DNA of 24,925 nucleotides, taken from Parachlorella kessleri (taxonomy: Eukaryota; Chlorophyta; Trebouxiophyceae; Chlorellales; Chlorellaceae). Of the stretch, positions 19,501 to 24,925 are shown one piece after another. Position 1 is the stretch's first letter, and each line of letters starts with the position of its first letter. The DNA lies in contig BBXU01001570.1 in the NCBI GenBank assembly GCA_001598975.1, forward strand, positions 1 to 24,925, written 5' to 3'. The notes beneath the pieces were generated by a model. That model was not told where the DNA came from, ran no database searches, and was given only the letters and a program-made list of their open reading frames with translations. Both the position numbers and the translations under genes were made by a program.

Positions 19501-22500
19501 GGTGGGGACATTGAACCCTGCCACCAATCAGTGCCACCAGACTTAGCACAGCTGCTACCTCCGGCAAGATTTCGCCTTACCCCGCCCTGCCGGTACAGAC
19601 GTGCACATCCTTTGCCGTAGTTGCCTGCAGCTCAGCTAGTGTTGCTAAAGATAACGCTTACGTACCCCCCTCCCCACCCTCCCCTCCCCCTCCTTGTTTT
19701 CCCCCCTGCAGCCTCCCACAAGGAGCGCATGTACATCCGCTGCTCCGCGGGACACAGGCAGTACTGGCACATGCCCTGCTGGCGCAAGGCCGCGGTCATG
19801 CAGGGGGACCTGGAGACCACCGGCAAGAACTTCAAGTGGCCCAAGAAGGCGAGTGCCATGTAGTTATCGCTAGTCATGCATAGTCATGCCGTTGGACTGG
19901 TTGACCACAGCAAGGGCTTTAAGGTGCGAGTGCGGTGTGAGGAACTAGCGATGGGTTGGGGCGGGTGGGGAAGCGGGTGGCGGTATGGTGCTATGCCTCT
20001 TTTTATGCAGGCCATGGCGGTCAGCTGTGTCCTCCAGGCCGTCTTGAGGCCGCTTAGCCATACCCGAGGGTGTGCGCTGAGCCATGCTGAGCTGCTGTGG
20101 TGGTGCTCCCCTGCAGGGTATGGCGGTGCGCTGCGTCATCCCCGGCTGCTCTGGCGAGCTGACATACGCTGAGGGCGCCAACAAGTATGTTTTTGTGGAG
20201 GACCAGGAAGAGATTCGCAAGCAGCAGGAGGTGGGTTGGTGGTCAAAGCATGTCACATGGGTCCTGGCAAGTCGTTTAGAAGACCAGGAAGAGATTCGCA
20301 AGCAGCAGGAGGTAGGTCGGTGGCCAAAGCTCGTCATGTGGGTCCTAGAGAGTCGCTTAGAGGACCAGGAAGAGATCCGCAAGCAGCGAAAGGTAGGTTG
20401 GTGGCCAAAGCTCGTCACATAGGTCCTGGTATGTTGTTTAAAGGACCAGGAGGAGATCCGCGAACGCAGGAAGTAAGGCTCCTCCAGGCTGTTACACGGG
20501 CTCACTAAGAACTGCCGATTTGCTTTTGCTTGCTTTATGTAATCAGTTCTGTCAAGATACTAGGAAGTGAACACGTTCAAGGCAGGACGGGGACCTGGGT
20601 GAAGGGCATGTATGTACAATGTATATTACTTACATACTACAAGGTACGTAGAATGAATGGCCATGCACTACTATTCTTGTTATGATGTGCCATATATGCT
20701 GTGGATTAGTATAGTGGTATATATTTCTGCCTGCAGGAGCAAGCACGGCAGCAGCAGCTGTATGCTGAGCAGAGCAGCAAGCGTGAGCGCAAGTTCAAGT
20801 TCCAGAAGGGGAAGAAAGGCAGGAGAAGAGAGGAAGAGGAGGTGAGCTGGCGGTGTGGGCTCAGTGCCTTTGCGGCTGCTCCCGACTGTCTGCTGCCTCT
20901 CCGCCAAGCTCAGCTTTTTGTGTGAGAAGGGCAGAGGAAGTTGTTGCTGACACGTGGAGGGTGGTTGCAGAAAAGGCAGCCCCTAGCTCATACTGTTTCA
21001 ATTGCTTTCTGAAGTAAGAGTTAGGTCAGGTGAAGGGAGGGTCGGGGGCGAGTCGGCTTGGCAGGTCTTGACACAGCACAACCATTTCTGTTTCTGCAGA
21101 GAGCTGCTTGTCTGGAGTACTGCCCCTAGCTAGCCACAAGAGGTCTTACAGCTTAGAGTTTGGCTGGTGTCTAGGGGCGCTTTGTCGTGTTCTGCTTATG
21201 TCTGCTTGGCCGCGTCTGCCAGGTGCCTTTTCTCATTGTCACGCCTCGTCCCAGGGATCCTCCGGCTCAAGCCAGAGCCCACCCCTCTGCTGGTGGAAGG
21301 GGAGCCCCTTCACGAGACGGCGCGGCGTCCTTCATTTGTCAAATGTGTGTCGTGGCCTGCCCTTGCCAGGAGGATGCAGCCCAGCCAGAGCCAGCGCCCA
21401 TGGAAGAAGAGTCCCCACCAAGGGAGGAGCCCAGCACCCTTGACCAGCAGCTGCTGTCACGGCAGGCGTCAGAGGGGCCTGCTGGGCATGATGAGCCTGC
21501 TGCCGAGCACAGCGCGCTGCAGTTTGAGCTGCCCGACGACTCGGCACTACGGGTGAGAGGGCATGCCAAGCTAGCACCAGTCACTACATGCCAGCCGCAT
21601 GCGCTGAGCGGTGTTATCTACAGAACTCAGGAGTGGCACGCTTCAGCTCTCGGGGTCTATGTGCATATATACAAGGCAGGTGGTAAAACTGGTAAACCAA
21701 CTGTGCAAAACACTATGCTGCATTGCTGATGGCCCCAGCTTGCTGCTTGCCCCTTTGTGGCTAATGCAGGCACCCCCCGCTTTGCCAACACCCCTTAGTG
21801 CGCATCCCACGCTGTGCTGTGGCCTCACTGATGGTGTAGGCCATCGAACGCTATGGACACGCTTCCCTCGCTGGGGTGCCGGCCTGACCGGTGCTCTCAC
21901 CATGGGGTATAACGGCAGGCCGGCAGTGCAGTGCACTGAACGCGCATGAACACGCTTCCCATGCTGCGCTGTGCTGTGGCCAACTGGTGGTGCAGGCCAT
22001 GAAGCGTGACAGCGACGATGACGTGGACCTCCTGGTGGCGGGGTGCAGGCGCCGAGACAAGGGCAAGGCGCCGGTGGCGGAGGCAGAGATAGTATACGAC
22101 GACCACAAGGTGGGCGCACTTTTGGAGGGCAACCTTTGTTGTTGCGTGTGGCAGTACCTCTCTTAGAGAGCATGATGCCTGCTTTAAGGTGGTCCCAGGG
22201 TGCATGGTTTATCAATATACCTGGCTGCTTGAGGTAAACCTGTGACGTTTGGCTGTGATTGTGTGTAAAAAGCGCCCGGCTTGTGTGTGCTGGTCACAGG
22301 GTGGGTGGTCCAGGTTCCTTTGTCCATGGTCCCTTGCCCTAGGGGTCCCTTGGGGGTCCCAGGGTAATGTATTGAATATCTCAGCTCACCCTTGGCCCTT
22401 GCGGGCGCCCTGCACCCCCGCCACCATGATAACAAGGACCTGTTAGTCAACCCGCCCTCTCTCTTTGCAGTGTTGTAACTTCCCCTTGTCGAGATACGGA

Positions 22501-24616
22501 TATAACCATGACAACAACGCCTTGAAAGACTTCATCCAGTTCACGTTTGGCCCAACGCTGGTGCAGCCCGCCCGCCAGCGCAAGAAGGGCACCACGCTGC
22601 ACCTGTCAGAATTTGCCGGGGAGGCCGCGGGATCCCTCGCGGCGCACAAGAAGCGCGAGGCGGCGGCAGCGGCCGACTGGGTCGCCGGCGGCGGCGGCGG
22701 GGCCGGCGATGGGGGCGGCCTCGGGTTTGATGATATACTGGAGGGAGGCCTTGCGAACGGGGCTGGATATACGGGCGGAGAGGTGGGTGCATGGCGGCGC
22801 TGTGGCGGGAGGGGGGTTTTAGGGTAAACATGAGTTAAGGACAATGACCGTCACGCTGCCTTATGCCGCTGGCACGTGCTGGTGTTAAAAAACCCTCCGC
22901 CCTGCTGGCATTGTGCATCCCCTACGTGACTGGCATCTGTGTGATGGTCCGCAGAACGGGGCGCCCTTGGACCTCATGGACTTCCTAGATTGCCCAGATT
23001 TGTGTGTTTTGCAGAACGGGGCCCCCTTGGACCTCATGGACTTTCCAGATCTGGACGAGGCGGCCCGGCTGGCAGCAGAGAAGGGAGGCTGCTCCTGGGA
23101 GGAGGACGAGGACGCCAGGGCCAACGCTGCGCTGCTGTGCGCGCTGCGCTCCTTCCAGTGCGGTACGTGTCATGTGGTCGGCATGTGGTCGGGCGGGTCT
23201 TGTTGCCGCGGGGGTCCTGTGCTGCTCCTGAAGCATAAATAAAATGCTTTCCCCTCCCTGTTGCTTTCAGTGGGTGGGCTGCTCCTTCAGAGGGCTGTCA
23301 ACTGGGGAATGCACGGCCCTTGTAGAATAAGGGCTTACTAACACAAGTATTTAGGGCGGCACGCCCATGGCAGCACCACCAGAGGGACGTGCTGCCCCGC
23401 CTTGCTGAGTTCCCGCGCTCTCTCTCTCCCCCCTCTCTCTATATGTATTATGGGTGGATTAACATTCTGCCTGCAGCCTATGACAGCCTGACCACGGTGC
23501 TGCTTCTGGAGAAGGTGGACTGCAAGAGAATTGAGGAGCGGGAGGGCATGAGCCCGGAGAGGTACATGAGGTGAGTCATCAGAAGGGGGGAGGGGGGGGA
23601 GGGGGGGGGGGGGTCAAGACATGGTGCAACCCGCAAGGTGAGCGAGCCTGGCGTGTGGGTGGCGGTGGCAGAGCCAAGTGGCCCTGCAAGAGACAATGCT
23701 GCAGGGCAGGGCACACGGCAGTACTCTTGGGTGGTTACCTCCCACTGTGAGCTCGTGCAGAAGCTTTGGGCGTATGTCCAGGTCGCCGTGCGTTGTCTGC
23801 ATTGTAAAATGCCCAGCAACAGCCCCCACTTTTTCGTCTGCAGGGCCCTGCTGGTGGACTATGGCGCCATCCGGGATCTGAGGGTGTATCCCGAGATAGG
23901 GGCGGTAGTGGTGGCCTATCGCACGGAGCAGGAGTTCCTCAAGGTACGCGGCAGCATGGTCAGGTGGCAGTACAGTGGTGGAGTAGACTAGACTAAACTA
24001 GACTAGTGGCAGCGACAGTCACAAGCCTTTCACTTTGGCAGTGGCAGGTGTGTGTGCGCCCCTTGCACCCACCGCGCTGGTGCACACTGAAGACGCAGGC
24101 TGGACTGTAGGCCCCACAGGCCAAGGTGGCGCCTCAGATTTACAAATAAGGTTGGATTCTGGGTGGCATTTTAAAGAGCAAGCTTTGACATGTCAATGCC
24201 ATGGGGCAGCCAGTCAGGGGTCAGCTCGTCTTAAGCGTACTATCAAGGGCGGTGGCACATGCCGCCGCCCTAGCGACGGTCCCTCTTGCAGGTCTGGCAG
24301 TTTCTGGCAGACCAAAGACTGGGAAGCACCACAGGATATGCCTGCATCATTTGCGTGTGCCTGTTTCTTCTGCCGGCCCACATGAGCCTGCAGACCAGGG
24401 ACTAGGGTCACCACCGGATTCGTCCACTGACAGTATTCCAATTTTCTTCGTCCCTGCAGGCCCACATGAACCTGCAGACCAAGCTGGTCCTGGACCGCAA
24501 GCTCATCCCCACCCCCTCCGCAAGCTGCCCTCCCCCGCGGAGCTGGAAGCCGTGACTCACAAGTTCCTGCACCTGCACTCCGAAGATTATACCGAGGCCT
24601 ATGCCACCCCTGACGA

Positions 24617-24655
<39 letters not shown>

Positions 24656-24925
24656 GTATAGTGGAGAGGTATATAATGTCAGCGGCAACGGTGTGAGAGG
24701 TGGGAGCAGCAGCAGCAGGGGCAACGGTGTTGTGACGCCGCCGCGAGTCAGCGGCAGCGGGCGCAGCGGGGCTGAGAGGAGCCCGGCGGGCGTGGCGAGC
24801 CAGCCTGTGGGCATTACGGCTCGGCCGGGCTCAGCAGGCATGGGTGGGTGGGGCACGGGGGGGTTCCGATCTCGGGTGTGGTGGGTGTGTTGTGGGGAAG
24901 GGGGGGGGGGGGGGAGGGCGTCATG
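13544..24925 (+). CDS. Large acidic/zinc-module/RRM-like protein, at least 21 exons, partial at right edge
   Basis: Not a protein I can name. Exons: 13544-13649, 13733-13800, 13992-14049, 14523-15115, 15502-15846, 16510-16639, 17078-17197, 17506-17663, 18035-18121, 18635-18723, 19199-19332, 19712-19848, 20117-20230, 20737-20841, 21370-21552, 21996-22109, 22471-22782, 23015-23162, 23477-23570, 23844-23943, 24460 onward. Phases agree at every junction (1065 codons to 23943). Order of parts: acidic Asp/Glu/Ser-rich disordered N-terminus (1-435) with a recurring D-[VM]-P-x-L motif; a Gln/Ala-rich then Lys/Arg-rich helix; a Cys/His module (about 630-713); charged coiled-coil; Gly/Ala-rich linker; an RRM-like segment (about 1001-1066). 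A nuclear or RNA-linked role is inference. Intron 19849-20116 starts with GC. The join 20841 to 21370 is less certain; another exon may lie near 21250-21340. The final exon appears frameshifted near 24512-24516. Confidence 0.72.
14050..14522 (+). other. Intron 3 of the large gene
   Basis: A 473-base intron between GTGGGA at 14050 and the TTGCAG ending at 14522. I see nothing recognisable in it. Intron 4 (15116-15501) is similarly plain. Confidence 0.65.
15847..16509 (+). other. Longest intron of the large gene, with an AT-rich island
   Basis: A 663-base intron. Bases about 16075-16200 are clearly richer in A/T than the surroundings, with runs such as TATAATATAATTTGG. This could be an inserted element remnant, but no terminal repeats or coding remnants were recognised. 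Confidence 0.55.
16727..16976. repeat. Two tandem ~125-bp units inside an intron of the large gene
   Basis: Units 16727-16851 and 16852-16976 both run GGCCA-(A/T)-AGGG, GGTGGCA-(G/A)-GGGCTT, a CTGGCC pyrimidine stretch, then TGTCAAGGC/CCCTGCCTGGGCT and GGCACC-TGTGACAG. They differ by scattered substitutions and small indels. They lie wholly within intron 16640-17077. Confidence 0.8.
18122..18634 (+). other. Intron with a repeated acceptor word
   Basis: A 513-base intron. CCATGACTCATGCAG at 18516-18530 recurs with one mismatch at 18620-18634, where it forms the acceptor of exon 18635-18723. The upstream copy would open a frame that reaches a stop after about 17 codons. The offset is 104 bp. 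Confidence 0.5.
19053..19128 (+). pseudogene. Duplicated, stop-containing copy of an exon in the large gene
   Basis: From 19053 the sequence matches exon 19199-19332 for about 64 bases (ERKRMRRGLGLEEEESQEDR versus ERKKMRRALGLEEEESQEDR), including a preceding CTGACTAACC and an intact AG. The match ends at 19116. The frame then meets TGA at 19126-19128 and no GT donor fits. If spliced in, this copy would end the protein early. It is either a decayed exon duplicate or a poison exon. Confidence 0.78.
19712..20230 (+). other. Cys/His module spanning two exons, joined by a GC-AG intron
   Basis: Exons 19712-19848 and 20117-20230 encode MYIRCSAGHRQYWHMPCWRK, then KNFKWPKKGMAVRCVIPGCS and GELTYAE. 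The spacing C-x3-H-x3-WHM-x-CW followed by C-x3-GC resembles the zinc-binding region of TTC3/DZIP3-type ubiquitin ligases; this is a pattern comparison only. The donor after AAG at 19848 is GCGAGT, so intron 19849-20116 is GC-AG. A GT donor does not fit the phase here. Confidence 0.6.
20201..20473 (+). repeat. Four 81-bp tandem units carrying an exon end and its splice donor
   Basis: Units start with GACCAGGA at 20201, 20282, 20363 and 20444, exactly 81 apart. Each encodes DQEEIRK(Q/E)... and, in the first three, the donor GTGGGT or GTAGGT at 20231, 20312 and 20393. Because 81 is a multiple of three, the frame stays open through the first three units (27-residue repeat ending VGWW...SRLE) until TAG at 20420-20422. 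The fourth unit has lost one base before a GTAAGG at 20473. Confidence 0.9.
20610..20637. repeat. Inverted repeat GTATGTA ... TACATAC in intron
   Basis: Seven-base arms at 20610-20616 and 20631-20637 lie in an AT-rich part of the intron before exon 20737-20841. No function is evident. Confidence 0.4.
20842..21369 (+). other. Intron (or intron plus unplaced exon) of the large gene
   Basis: The 528 bases between exons 20737-20841 and 21370-21552. A G/C-third-position stretch at about 21255-21345 reads RLKPEPTPLLVEGEPL and looks coding, but its frame does not fit the phase-0 exons on either side. A transcript is needed to decide. Confidence 0.45.
21800..22014 (+). repeat. Duplicated acceptor region before exon 21996-22109
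   Basis: CTGTGCTGTGGCC...GGTGTAG|GCCATCGAACGC (junction before 21840) is repeated as CTGTGCTGTGGCC...GGTGCAG|GCCATGAAGCGT (junction before 21996), an offset of 156 bp. The upstream copy keeps AG but reaches TGA at 21885-21887 after 15 codons. ACACGCTTCCC is also repeated (near 21857 and 21950). Confidence 0.7.
22955..23050 (+). repeat. Duplicated acceptor and exon start, 60 bp apart, in frame
   Basis: GCAG|AACGGGGCGCCCTTGG (junction before 22955) recurs as GCAG|AACGGGGCCCCCTTGG (junction before 23015). Both acceptors are intact and in the same phase. Using the upstream one adds 20 residues ending in CVLQ and repeats NGAPLDLMDF twice; the frame between them is open. Confidence 0.85.
23585..23613. 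repeat. Long G-run cluster in intron
   Basis: Runs of 6, 8 and 13 Gs separated by single A residues lie just after the donor of exon 23477-23570. The tract could form a G-quadruplex in DNA or RNA. A similar run of Gs is at about 24901-24914, near the right edge. Confidence 0.75.
24376..24485 (+). repeat. Duplicated exon start 84 bp upstream with a lost acceptor
   Basis: GCCCACATGAACCTGCAGAC at 24460 (true exon) is preceded 84 bases earlier by GCCCACATGAGCCTGCAGAC at 24376. The upstream copy has CTGCCG instead of CTGCAG before it and reads into TAG at 24403-24405, so it appears dead. Confidence 0.8.
24621..24653 (+). repeat. (GCA)11 trinucleotide run
   Basis: Eleven uninterrupted GCA units. 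In the frame that stays open through the rest of the window they encode 11 alanines after TPDDL. Such runs are prone to length variation. Confidence 0.9.

Noticed and set aside
20201..20473. CRISPR-like array of four regularly spaced repeats
   Set aside because: The repeats are contiguous 81-bp tandem units with no unique spacers, lie in a spliced eukaryotic gene, and keep coding frame.

Overview
The window reads as nuclear DNA of a green alga. It is GC-rich and every gene is cut by many short introns. Splice sites are mostly GTGAGT/GTAAGT/GTGGGT at the 5' end and TGCAG at the 3' end, coding triplets prefer G/C in third position, and there are many CAG/GCA runs. The best protein matches are to plant/algal families. 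I favour a core chlorophyte (volvocine relatives), but the exact taxon cannot be read from the sequence. All gene models are spliced by eye; exon phases were checked to be consistent across each model.

Left third (1-4802, minus strand): a partial AZG-type adenine/guanine permease gene. Fourteen exons are recovered, from the start codon at 4802 to an exon at 164-248. The last part lies beyond the left edge. A 362-bp gap (4803-5164) separates it from a divergent gene.

Middle (5165-13012, plus strand): two tandem paralogous genes, each with seven exons and identical intron phases. They encode about 423- and 425-aa proteins of the nucleoside phosphorylase / MTA-SAH nucleosidase superfamily, distantly like plant bark/vegetative storage proteins, with N-terminal signal peptides. 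With the divergent permease this looks like a small purine-scavenging cluster: a secreted or endomembrane enzyme frees purine bases and the permease moves them across a membrane. The two paralogs differ (Asn versus Asp) at the residue aligned with the catalytic purine-contacting acid of the superfamily.

Right half (13544-24925, plus strand): one large gene of at least 21 exons running off the right edge. It encodes a long acidic, disordered N-terminus with a recurring D-[VM]-P-x-L acidic motif, a Cys/His zinc-binding module resembling the one in TTC3/DZIP3-type proteins, basic coiled-coil stretches and a C-terminal RRM-like segment.

The most unusual feature is in this right-hand gene. At least five of its splice junctions are tandemly duplicated in the DNA, with offsets of 146, 81 (four copies), 156, 60 and 84 bp. 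Two of these would give in-frame alternative donors or acceptors that add 27/54 or 20 residues. The other copies end in early stops or have lost the AG. A probable 1-base frameshift is seen in the last exon.
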